A stretch of 64,000 nucleotides of DNA from Bacilli bacterium (GTDB taxonomy: Bacteria > Bacillota_I > Bacilli_A > RF39 > UBA660), in NCBI GenBank assembly GCA_022009835.1, contig CP091726.1, forward strand, positions 992,001-1,056,000, in the 5' to 3' direction. The notes beneath the pieces were generated by a model. The model saw only the letters and a list, made by a program, of their open reading frames with translations, searched no databases and was not told the origin of the DNA. How positions within the stretch are numbered: position 1 is the stretch's first letter; the number at the start of each line of letters is the position of its first letter. The position numbers were made by a program, and so were the translations under genes. Positions 11,069 to 20,115 of the stretch are shown in pieces.

Positions 11069-11503
11069 ATGGAATATGAAATATTTTTTTAAATAAAGTT
11101 AGAAAAGAATTTAGAAAAAACAGACAACTACTTTGAATGTGAAATGAATGAGATAATTGATGTTATAAGAAATACTTTAACTAATGAAAAAATAATTAAT
11201 ATATCTGATTTAGATGTTCTATTCTATAAGGTCAAATGTTATATAAATAGAATGATTAAAAAAAGAAGAATAATTTTACAAAAATATGACAAAAATACGA
11301 CAAATCACTCAATTAGTCTTGCAAGACTAATTAAAATGTGTTATATTTATATTGTCAGTAAGATACTGACTATTAAACCATTTTACTTTAACTTGCATAC
11401 GCTACACCTTACTTCTAGTAGTGTTTGTAGTAAAAGTAGCTCACTAAAGCCGCTAGTACAGGGCTTTGTTTTTAAGAAAATATATCAAATTATAGCTGTT
11501 TGA
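11069..11503 (+). CDS. Hypothetical element protein; 3' part doubtful
   Basis: After an aaggggg site the frame starts MEYEIFF and, after a slip near 11090, runs through CEMNEIIDVIRNTLTNEK and KCYINRMIKKRRIIL, a helical, basic product. The frame stays open to 11503, but from about 11311 the DNA is dominated by inverted repeats and composition changes. The true C-terminus may therefore lie near 11310. No family recognised. Confidence 0.35.
11311..11473 (+). other. Highly structured segment ending in a terminator
   Basis: Four inverted repeats follow one another. There is a perfect 22-bp palindrome at 11311-11332, and GTCAGTA/TACTGAC at 11354-11370. GCTAC (11401-11405) pairs with GTAGC (11436-11440) and encloses TTACT/AGTAA. 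AAAGCC (11446-11451) with GGCTTT (11462-11467) is followed by GTTTTT. The last is an intrinsic terminator on the + strand. The block could be a structured RNA 3' end or a protein-binding region of the element. Confidence 0.45.
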
Positions 11504-11579
11504 TTGACTTTAACTTATATTTAATGTAAGATAATAGCAATAATGAAATCATTAACTGATTTAGGGGAAATGTTTTTTT

Positions 11580-12052
11580 ATGAAGTCAGAAAGTTTTTAA
11601 GCTCTTAAAAAAAGCAAAATAAATATTTTTAAATGATTTGAATGATAAGATTAATTTAATCGAATGGAACAAAGATGACGGTCCAAAAATTTGAATCAGT
11701 TGAAGAAATGAAAGAATTTGAAAAAGTTATAAATGGCGATTTTGAATTTGTATTAGATGATAATACTGATACTGATAATAATACAATTTTTAAAAAGATT
11801 ATAAAAACCACTAAAGATAATTATTTCTTTTTATATTTATAGTTATAAGAATAAAGATAAATATATTACTTATTTATCTCTAAAGAATTTAGATGAAACA
11901 GATTGTATTCATAATATATATGGATATAAAACTGATGATGAAAATTCTGCTTTAACATATTTTTGATAAATTAAAAAAATGATATATCAAATAATACGAT
12001 TGATTATATACTTAATAAAATGATAATTGATGTTGATAAAAAAATATAAATA
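11580..12052 (+). CDS. Hypothetical acidic protein of the conjugative element
   Basis: An aggggaa site precedes the ATG. Read across slips near 11600, 11690, 11850 and 11965, the product is about 155 residues: MKSESF, then IEWNKDDGPKFESVEEMKEF, a run of Asp/Asn/Thr, and a C-terminal YKTDDENSALTYFDKL. There is no TM segment. It is followed by a good intrinsic terminator. No family recognised. Confidence 0.35.
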
Positions 12053-12078
12053 ATTTAAAAAAATAAGTATGAGAAATT

Positions 12079-12101
12079 GACTAGCGAAAGTTAGTCTTTT
12101 T
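12079..12101 (+). terminator. Intrinsic terminator
   Basis: A seven-pair stem (GACTAGC with GTTAGTC, one G-T pair) closed by a GAAA tetraloop is followed by TTTTT. It separates the upstream hypothetical gene from the ArdC-like gene. Confidence 0.8.
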
Positions 12102-12118
12102 ATACTTTTTAAAGGGGG

Positions 12119-13132
12119 TTGATATTATAGATATAATTAATAGTCTTAATTTGATTAAAGAATATACATCAAAAAAAGACTTTGAAAAAAATTAAAGATA
12201 CAACTTTAAATATAGAAAAAAATATTTTGAATAATTACCATAGTCATAATGATTTTTAAAAAGATTAATTGATACCATTGTGCTATATAGTGATTATTCT
12301 TTTTTTAATACTTTATTAATTGATTATCAATATCCTTTCTTTTTTTGGATCTTGGTACTGAAAATAAATTTAAGAAAAAAATGGATTTACTATTTTTAAA
12401 TAATGCTAAAAAGATTAATATACTATCACCAGATAATGATGTATTTGTAAAAGTTAAAAATGATGATAAAGAAGAAATATTACCTTATACTTCACTAACT
12501 GATGAAGAAAAAGAAAAACTTAATAATCCTAATGATAAAAGTATTACATTAGATCATAAAGAACTAAAAAGGAATGAATATTATAGAATTGTATGATTGT
12601 AAAAGATACTACTATGGAACAAAAAAAGATTATAAAAAGTTTAGAATTACCTGCATTACTTCTTTTTTTGATTATCAAGATATATATAATTCTTTTGTAA
12701 AAAGCATTATATGCTGACGGATATAAAATTAACTATTGTAATAATTTAGAAAAATAAATTTGATTATGATAAAGAAAAATAAAACTATTAATTTGAAAAA
12801 AAGGTATCAATGATAGAATTAAAGTTTTTATCTATGCTAGATATTTATACATCTGATAATGCAAATAATGATTTTTGAGAAAGAACTTTTTAAAGTATTC
12901 TATTTGTAAAGGTATAGGAATAGATACAGACTTTGATGATAAATTTGATTTATATGATTGGTATAAAAAAACAGATTTTTAATGATGTTGAAAAAAATCT
13001 TTTAAATTAATATCATCAAAAGGAAGAAAAATTTATTAATAACTTTAATAAGTTTTTTTAGTATTGAAAAAGAAAAAAACTTTTGAGTACATACCTCTTG
13101 GGTTATATGAAGATTATAATTTATCACTTTAG
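12119..13132 (+). CDS. ArdC/LtrC-like protein (N-terminal ssDNA-binding domain), frameshifted
   Basis: Read across many slips, the N-terminal 110 residues contain IVLYSDYSFFNTLLIDYQYP followed by a short loop, KKNGFT and KKINILSP. This matches the pattern of the ArdC-type N-terminal domain (serine/asparagine-rich helix, a Gln or Tyr with Pro, then a strand with KxIxIxxP). The rest holds YTSLTDEEKEKLNNPNDK and a C-terminal acidic half ending PLGLYEDYNLSL. ArdC-family proteins bind single-stranded DNA and protect incoming DNA from restriction. Start and exact frame are uncertain because the first codons also slip. The assignment rests on motif pattern only. Confidence 0.45.
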
Positions 13133-13135
13133 GCA

Positions 13136-13165
13136 CTGACAAACATATTTATAGCGCGTTATAAT
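13136..13165 (+). promoter_or_regulatory. Probable sigma-A promoter
   Basis: CTGACA (13136-13141), an 18-base spacer and TATAAT (13160-13165) lie directly ahead of the ggcggtg site of the next gene. The block GCGCGTTATAATTT that contains the -10 recurs at 14266-14279. Confidence 0.5.
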
Positions 13166-13187
13166 TTTTTTGTAAGGCGGTGTTGAT

Positions 13188-13430
13188 ATGAAAAAAGATC
13201 CTTGGGATAAATACTATAACAAAGCTAAAGAATTAAGAATAAATGCAATTTATGCTGATACTTTATGCGAATTAATACTATTAAGGTATGAATATGTATA
13301 TGATAATATTAGTAAAGCTGATGTTTTGAAAGAACTACCGGGAATTAGAGAATTAAAACCTATTCAAGTAAAAAAACTATTTATGAAAAAAAGCAATAAA
13401 GTTATTAGAGTTAAAAATATGATGTTATAG
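13188..13430 (+). CDS. Hypothetical 80-residue protein
   Basis: An intact ORF with a good aaggcggtg site, starting MKKDPWDKYYNKAKELRINA. It is helical and charged with a basic C-terminus (KKLFMKKSNKVIRVKN), no TM segment and no Cys pair. The composition would suit a small DNA-binding or regulatory protein, but no motif proves it. It has its own promoter. Confidence 0.5.
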   Translation: MKKDPWDKYYNKAKELRINAIYADTLCELILLRYEYVYDNISKADVLKELPGIRELKPIQVKKLFMKKSNKVIRVKNMML

Positions 13431-13487
13431 TTTTTACAAGACAATCCATTTGTATTTAAAAAAAATAAGAAAGTGAGTGATGAAAAT

Positions 13488-13970
13488 ATGGAACTAGCTA
13501 CTATGTATTATGATTTTTGTAAATGATTATTCAAATATGTTTAATGTTAAAACATTTATTGAAAAAAAGAAAAAAATAAGAAGTTATGAAAAAGACAAAT
13601 GCTGTTATTGAAATACTAAATGAATATTATATCAATGGAACTATGTTTTACTTTTTTTAAAAAAAGTGATAAAGAAAAAAAGCAATTAACGACATAGTTA
13701 AAAAAACTTCAAAGTAAAAAAATGGTACATCTGATTTAATTAATAAACTTGAAGTTGTTATTGATGATGACGAAAACTATCTGGTACAAATAATTTTTAA
13801 TGTATGATAATTGTAATAACAATATAGAAACATTGAAAAAAATAAAGTTGATAAAAGATATAAAAAAATAATCAAAAAAATTTCATAAGAAAGATTATTT
13901 TGATTTATTTTTTTAAAAATATAATGACTTATTTAATAAATTAAATTATCATTATGACAATAATGTATAA
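13488..13970 (+). CDS. Hypothetical protein (frameshifted)
   Basis: The gene starts MELATMYYDF and is about 155 residues when read across slips at A/T runs near 13515, 13575, 13655 and 13830. It contains KLEVVIDDDENY and ends NKLNYHYDNNV at TAA 13968-13970. Lys/Asn/Asp-rich, no TM segment, no known motif. Confidence 0.3.
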
Positions 13971-14031
13971 ACAATATTAAAACTATGATTTAGTTATCAA
14001 ATTTAATTTTTATCTCATAAGTTAAATTAGG

Positions 14032-14053
14032 AACTATTAATTATAGTTTTTTT
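14032..14053 (+). terminator. Intrinsic terminator
   Basis: AACTAT/ATAGTT with a five-base loop is followed by a T run at the end of the preceding gene. Confidence 0.6.
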
Positions 14054-14075
14054 ATTTATATTAAGGGGGTTTAAT

Positions 14076-14265
14076 TTGGAAGAAAAAAAAGAATAAAAAA
14101 AGGGAAAAAATTAATTATACAAAAATTCAATTATAGTGAAGAATTTATCACTAATATAGAAAACCCCACTAAAGAAGATTTGAAAAAAATATTTAATAAA
14201 AAAATATTTTTAATTATATAAGAAGATTGGAAAATCGCTCTTTAGGGGGCTGTATAAATGAATAA
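14076..14265 (+). CDS. Small hypothetical protein
   Basis: A strong aaggggg site and a TTG start. Across slips near 14090 and 14205 the product is about 62 residues with a Lys/Glu-rich start, SEEFITNIENPTKEDLKKIF and an end near RSLGGCINE. A 16-codon frame starting at 14258 overlaps its 3' end. Function unknown; it precedes the recombinase. Confidence 0.3.
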
Positions 14266-14337
14266 AGCGCGTTATAATTTAGTTAGCTTGGAATTACGAT
14301 TAAAAAAATAATCAAAAAAAGGAAGTGTTATTTTTTT

Positions 14338-16432
14338 ATGAGTATATTACAAACTATTAAAAACTATTATAAGGGTGGTGTTATATTTAAGATTATCTGA
14401 TGAAGATAAAAAAACAAACTATCAAAAGAAGAATTATCACAAAGTATCAAGAATCAAGAAATAATGTTAAGGGATTATGCTGAAGAACAAGGCTGGGAAG
14501 TTGTTGGTGTTTACAATGATGATGACTGGTCTGGATCAGACGCTACAAGGCCTGATTTTAACAGAATGATTGAAGAATGTAAAAAAACGGTAATGTTGAT
14601 ATTGTTTTTATGCAAAAACGCAAGCTAGATTTGCTCGTGATATGGAACTTGTAGAAAAAGTACGTTCATAACTTATTTCACGAATGGAATGTAAGATTTA
14701 TAACAGTAGTTGATAGAATTGATAATGCTAGAAAAAGAAACTAAAAAAACAAGTCAAATTCTAGGATTAACGGATCAATGGTATTTAGAAGATACATCTT
14801 TAAATATTCGTGAAACATTAAAGTCAAAAAAAGAAAAAGACGGTCAACTTACTTCAAGTTTTTGCGACTTATGGTTATATGAAAGATCCAGAAAATAAAA
14901 AAATCATTTAATAATTGATCCTATATCTGCTGAAGTTATTAAAAAGAATTTATGATGAGTATTTATCAGGAACTGGACTTGATAAAATCGCAAGAAGATT
15001 AAATGAAGATAAAATATTAAGTCCTTATGAATACAAATTACTTAATGGTAGTAAATTAAAAAAATACCAGTAATTAAGGATTATGTAAATTATGGATATA
15101 TTGAGAAAACTGGTACTTATATGTTAGATGTAAGTTTTACTAATAAAGAAGAATATATCTTAAAAGATTTAGTAAGTTTTAATTACATAACTACTGATAT
15201 GAAAAAAACTTTAATAATAAATGTGATATTGTATTAAAAGAAATACACTAATAATAGAACAAAAAAATATTATAGTGAAAATGATAATATTGATATTAAT
15301 AACTTTAATATAGATGATTGTATTTTTATTAAATGAAAATGATGTTATACCAAAGACAGCTAAAGTGATTATTTCATATACCAAAAGAACTTGATCGTAC
15401 TCACACTATTAATTATCAGTTTGAAATTACTCTAAAAGAAAACAGAGAACACGAAGATTATTATATAAGTATCTGTGGTAAAGCAACAGATGAAATAAAA
15501 AAATCAGACTTTATTCATAATATAAGAAAAAAGTTTAAGTGGTCTAGTTCTACTATTAGAACATTACTTACTGATGAAGTTTATATAGGTAATATGGTAC
15601 AATTCAAATCAACAACAGTTAGCTACAAAAATCACACGGTGGTATGGAATGATGATGAAACAAGAATTAGAAAGGATAATACACACGAGCCAATCATTGC
15701 TAAAGATATATGGTACACAGTTCAAGAAAGATTAGAAAATACCGCTAGAAGTTGCAAAGGTGGTACAGTACACCCACTATGTAATAAAGTGTATTGTTCT
15801 AATTGCAATCAAATATTTACCAAAACAGGTAATCGTAGATCTGATGGTACTGGATATTTATGTTGTAAAGATAAAAAAACAAACTGGTCTAATTGTGATA
15901 ATAAAGCTTCTATTAGAGAAGATCAACTACATCAATTCATATTAGAAAAAAATGAATGAAATGTTAAAAAGAAATTTTTATGAAGAAGATGATCTTAAAG
16001 AAATGCAAAACGAAGTAATAGAACAAGATTTATACAAAAGATAAATTAAATTCATTAGAAAAAAAGAATTACAAAGTATTAATAAGGAATTACAAGGTAA
16101 AAAGTACATATTTTTCCAAAAGCTATATGAAGATCGTACAAATGGGATACTTCCAGAAAAAGAGTTTTTAATATTAATGAATAAGTATAAAGATGATAAC
16201 GAAAAGTTAGAAGAACGACAAAAAAAATAGTGAAGAAAGAAATATCATCTACACTAGCAAAAAGAAACAGTAAAAAAACTAAAAAAAGAATATCTTTAAA
16301 AAAAGTACAGACATATAGAAGAATTATCTATTGAAATTGTTGAAGATTTTTATTGATAAAATTCTCATAGGAAGCTATGATGAAACAACAAATTCAAGGG
16401 ATATTAAAATAATATGGAACTTTACCATTTAA
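14338..16432 (+). CDS. Large serine recombinase (integrase of the element)
   Basis: The N-terminal resolvase domain has the catalytic serine in LRLSDEDK (about 14390-14410, one slip just before it), followed by VVGVYNDDDWSGSDATRPDF and QARFARDMELVEK. The recombinase domain (KRIYDEYLSGTGLDKIARRL ... STIRTLLTDEVYIGNM) and a zinc ribbon (CSNCNQIF ... CCKDKK ... CDNK) follow, then a coiled coil rich in Glu/Lys. About 140 residues (15060-15530) are inserted between the usual NGSKL and KWSSSTIR segments. The gene lies at the element's edge, as expected for the integrase. Roughly ten A/T-run slips break it. Confidence 0.9.
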
Positions 16433-16542
16433 AAATATATATAGATGATTTATTACATCGGGCAGTTGGTCCCACTATTACAGGAGTACATTTACAAATA
16501 CATTTTTTACTTTCTTCTATTTTTCTTATAAGGATCTTTCAT
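16433..16542 (-). pseudogene. 5' stub of a chromosomal gene cut by the element; right attachment region
   Basis: On the minus strand an aaggaggga site is followed by an ATG at 16542 and MKDPYKKNRRK, after which the frame soon closes in the sequence next to the recombinase gene. A start with an ideal ribosome-binding site but no gene suggests the element inserted just after these codons. The junction should lie between about 16433 and 16510. The core cannot be defined without the left end. Confidence 0.35.
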
Positions 16543-16603
16543 TCTATCCCTCCTTACAATAATTTATGAAAAAAAGAAATATAATAGTAAGTCAAAATGT
16601 ATA

Positions 16604-16638
16604 GAAAAAAAGAAAGTAACTAATTTAAATTACTTTCT
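16604..16638 (-). terminator. Intrinsic terminator of the minus-strand membrane genes
   Basis: A nine-pair perfect stem (AGAAAGTAA/TTACTTTCT) has its 3' T run on the minus strand and overlaps the stop codon of the upstream gene. Confidence 0.75.
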
Positions 16639-17499
16639 AATAATTGTTTAAACTTAATACAATCATCTAAACTATAATTATTAATTAAACTAATAGATAT
16701 AGCCTCTTCAATAGTAATATTAGTACTTTTTTAGTAATGTTTTTTTAATATTTTTTTAAGCATATTAATCATCTTCTTATAATCATCTATGTTATAATCA
16801 TTTTTTTAATACTATTATTAATTGTTTCTTTTTACTATATTTATCTTATTATTAATAACTTTTTTTCTTTATTTTTCTATCTTATCATTATTTAATTCAT
16901 TTAAATTAATGGTATTAGTTTTTAAGTTACTTTCAGCAAGACGACTTCTATCTGGTTTACTAATTATAATACTTTTTATCTCTAATATCATTAACAATAT
17001 CTTGAAAACAATCTGTATTAACATTAGCGATAGCTTCTACATATTTGTTTTTCATATATCTCTTCTGGATTAATAACTTTCTTATGTTCAATAGTATTAT
17101 TTGATAGACTATTGCTTTCATAATAAATAGGAGACATTGTACCACTTAATATATCATTAAATGGTATCGTATTACTTTTTTCTTATCAATATTCTCATTA
17201 TAACTAATAGGAGTTTCTGTCTCTTTAGTATCATTAGTATTATAAACATCATCATTTACCATACTAGTATCTACTTCAATATTATTAGGAGTACTATCAC
17301 CAATAAAACTATTATATACTTCTATACCTGAAGTTGTAACTTCTTTTTTCTTAACTTTTTTATTAACTAATTGGACACTAATTACATCAGTAGTATAAAT
17401 AACAATTAAACTACCTATCCATAAAAGAAATATTATCATGTTAATTTCTAATATACTAACTAAATTAATATTAGAATACATGGTATTTGAGAAAAACAT
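16620..17499 (-). CDS. Hypothetical single-TM protein (frameshifted)
   Basis: The intact N-terminal part (117 residues) has a TM segment (MIIFLLWIGSLIVIYTTDVI) followed by a basic stretch and a Ser/Thr/Asn/Asp-rich region. Repaired frames continue with DCFQDIVNDI, SKPDRSRLAESNLK and a C-terminal EEAISISLINNYSLDDCIKF ending at TAG 16620-16622. The ATG directly follows the stop of the upstream ORF, so this may be the second half of one larger membrane protein. No family recognised. Confidence 0.4.
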
Positions 17500-17945
17500 C
17501 TAACTTGTTTTTTTAGCAATTATATTAATGATAATTATAAATAATATACTATTCATGATAAAGAATATATTATTAACTATTTTTGTAACTTTTTCTTAAG
17601 TATGGTATTAAATAAACTAACTATAAAAAAACTATCATACTTATTAATAATATTACTAAATATACATATATTGATGGAAAGTAAATATTACTAAATAGAA
17701 TTGTCATAAAATTATCAAAAAGGTTTTAGATAATACTTTATAATTAGTACTAATACTAGTAATAAGTGTAATGACTAAAGCAATTAATATTAAACTTATA
17801 CTCTTTTTATAACTAATAACTTTTATAAAGTATAATAAGCTAATAGCAATAACCGCTATTAAAAAAATATTAAGACTATTTTTATTATCTAACATCATAT
17901 TAAATAATATCTTTAGTTTTTTTCTATTATTGATAAGTAAGTCAT
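17500..17945 (-). CDS. Hypothetical polytopic membrane protein
   Basis: A gaaaggggtga site precedes ATG 17945 (MTYLSIIEK). After a slip near 17915 the frame runs through about four hydrophobic segments, including FLIAVIAISLLYFI, LILIALVITLITSI and VYLVILLISMIVF, and stops at 17500-17502. It is probably co-transcribed with the following gene, with the sortase upstream in the same direction. Function unknown. Confidence 0.4.
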
Positions 17946-17964
17946 TTTTCTCACCCCTTTCTTT

Positions 17965-18599
17965 TTATTTATTAATTAAATATGCAATATATATTGTTTG
18001 ATGATAATCATCATCTTTTTGTACAGGTAATTAATGTAAGTGTTGTTTCATTTCTTTTTTTCGGTATATTCTTACTGTACCTGTTTTTTTCTTCATTATA
18101 GATATTATCTATTTTATATATATAATCTTTTGTTATTATAATGAATAGTAATCTCATCATTAACTTCTAATTTATATAAATTGGCAAAGTAACTATTATT
18201 ATAATTACCAGAATGACCCGCTACTACGAGATTACCATTTTTTACATCTGGATAATCACTAACAGGGAGTACATATAAATTAAACTTAACATTATTAAGG
18301 CTTGATTCCTTATCATAAAAAGCCTTTTATATAATCCTATTTTTAGATATATCAATAATTCCTAAATAACTCTCATAATCTACTTCTTCTTTAGTAGGAG
18401 GAGCTTGTACTTCCTCTTCATTAATTACTTCTTCAGTAGGTGGCGCATCAACGCTATCTGTATTAATTGAGGACAAAACAAGATTCATTTCACTAAATAC
18501 AACATCCCTTTTTTCTTTAATATAATCATTTAAGAAAACGAGAGTACCACTCATAATTAGTATTACTCCCGCTGCTATTTGTAGTTTAAACTTCTTCAT
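17965..18599 (-). CDS. Sortase (possible loss of the catalytic Arg)
   Basis: An N-terminal TM anchor (LQIAAGVILIMSGTLVFL) and a Glu/Pro-rich linker with repeated APPT(E/K)E precede the sortase barrel. The catalytic His is in LVVAGHSGN and the Cys in TLTLITCT. The Arg expected near the end of the fold appears as Gln (YHQTIYIAYL). Sortases join surface proteins to peptidoglycan. The start overlaps the 3' end of the surface-protein gene, so the two form one unit and this sortase probably acts on that protein. Slips occur near 18325, 18150 and 18030. The Gln is a base substitution, not an indel effect. Confidence 0.75.
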
Positions 18600-19868
18600 T
18601 CTTTTTTTATAATTTCTATAGATTACTAAAGAACCAAATCCTATAATTAGTAATCCTATTAAAGATGTTGTCATAGTTTTAAATGAAGATGTACTTGGTA
18701 CTTCAACGACCTCTTGTGGTTTATTATACATAACAATATCACCATTTACTGTACCATCAGCATTAACTGTAAAAGTAACACTCTCTTTATTAAGTTCATA
18801 TCCTTCTGGTGCAAGTATTTCTGTTAAAGTATATTTACCAGCCTCTAAACCATCTTTGATAATAAATGGTTCATCAGTAGAAATCCAAGCATAAATAAGT
18901 TCTCCTTTTTCATTTCTAAGTTCTAAAGATGCACCTGCTAGTTCTTTACTATTAGTAATATCTTTCTTACTAATACTAATTTCTGGTTTTTTTAGTAATA
19001 GTAATATTGAAATTAGTACTATCATTAACTGGTGTACCTTCTCCTACTAACATAGTAGCAGCTTGATACTTTGAATTACTAGGACTATATTCATAAGCTT
19101 TATTGATAGTTCCGTTAGCGGATACTTTAATGTTAATACTAGTACTATCACTAATACTTGAAGCATCTACTTTTACAATAAAACTTTCATTGTATTTAAA
19201 CTTATTTTTAACATTACCATTAGTATCAGTAATAATAACATTATTATTATCACTAGATACTGTATATCTATAAACACCATTTTTCCTTTTATATTAATAT
19301 TAGAACTAACATAATATTTACCATCACTACTTAATGTTAAATCTTTTGAAGGAACATTAATAGTAATATATGGATCACTATAACTAGCATTAGCGGAACC
19401 ATATACTAAGTTAGCCATTTCTCTAACTACATCAGAGGAATTACCACGATATGTACCTTTCTCTAAATTGAAATAAGTAAAAGTACTATCATTAGGATTA
19501 ACTAAATACCATATTGCTAAGGCTGTAGTAAAGTAATCCTTTTCATTGTCACCAAATATTGTTTTATTTGGATAACCATTTTCCATTACATATACAAATC
19601 TAGCAGATAATTCTCTCGAATAAGTATATCTCATTGTATCAGAATGAAAACTTGCCTTCTTACTTTCAGTACAATAAATTATATTCCCATTAGCATTCTT
19701 TTTATAAGCCATTTGAATAGAACTACCCTTAATATGTTTAGAACTATTTATTTGATATAAATCACTACCTTTTACATCAAAATAACTTACTGTTTCATCA
19801 CTTGCTTGTACTACATTTATACTTATAAACATAAGCATAATACCAAATAAAATATTTCTTAATTTCAT
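18586..19868 (-). CDS. Cell-wall surface protein: thioester domain, CnaB/SpaA-type repeat, sorting signal
   Basis: A signal peptide (residues 1-22, ending VVQAS) precedes a thioester-like domain with IIYCTESKK and TTALAIWYLVN. A Ser-rich linker and a SpaA-type CnaB domain follow, with the expected isopeptide Lys (ISISKKDI) and Glu (LTEILAPEGYE). The C-terminus has a VPSTSS sorting-like motif, a TM helix (LIGLLIIGFGSLVIY) and a basic tail. Thioester domains normally pair the Cys with a Gln in TQxAIW; here the Gln position is Ala (GCC). Slips near 19290 and 19000 split the gene. It has its own promoter at 19899-19927 and is followed by the sortase. Confidence 0.75.
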
Positions 19869-19898
19869 AACAAAACCTCCCTTTTGAAATTGTCTTCT

Positions 19899-19927
19899 AT
19901 CTTATCACTAAATGGTCTTAAAGTCAA
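19899..19927 (-). promoter_or_regulatory. Sigma-A promoter of the surface protein-sortase operon
   Basis: TTGACT (19922-19927 on the minus strand), a 17-base spacer and TAAGAT (19899-19904), 31 bases ahead of the ATG with an aaggga(g) site between. Confidence 0.7.
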
Positions 19928-19933
19928 TAGTTT

Positions 19934-19987
19934 CATGAAAAGTCTCATTGTCTTTTCATGTTATAGATAGCCTATAGTCTATCTATA
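19934..19987. repeat. Two adjacent perfect hairpins
   Basis: CATGAAAAG/CTTTTCATG (19934-19960, loop TCTCATTGT) abuts TATAGATAG/CTATCTATA (19962-19987, loop CCTATAGT). On the minus strand the loops read ACAATGAGA and ACTATAGG. They lie upstream of the surface-gene -35 box, so they are not in its leader. Similar tandem hairpins occur at 47253-47308 and 61042-61139. Confidence 0.6.
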
Positions 19988-19998
19988 ATCATTAATAA

Positions 19999-20052
19999 GA
20001 TATCATATTCGGGGTGAAGTGCTTTCTAACTGCTACTTTTTTCGATTTAAAA
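19999..20052. repeat. Conserved non-coding block, copy 1
   Basis: GATATCATATT, 12 bases, CTTTCTAAC, 15 bases, TTTAAAA. The same three blocks recur at 54313-54364 with spacings of 12 and 13. Both copies sit next to hairpins and upstream of minus-strand genes. Function unknown. Confidence 0.5.
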
Positions 20053-20069
20053 TAACCTAATATCATAAT

Positions 20070-20096
20070 AAACGATAGTCTTTATGACTATCGTTT
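20070..20096. terminator. Bidirectional hairpin terminator after the PBP gene
   Basis: An 11-pair perfect stem (AAACGATAGTC/GACTATCGTTT) with a five-base loop lies 20 bases beyond the PBP stop. Confidence 0.6.
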
Positions 20097-20115
20097 CGTT
20101 ATTATATATAAATTT

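Noticed and set aside
14258..14311. 16-codon ORF MNKARYNLVSLELRLKK
   Set aside because: Overlaps the end of the preceding small gene and the repeated promoter block; too short to support as a gene.
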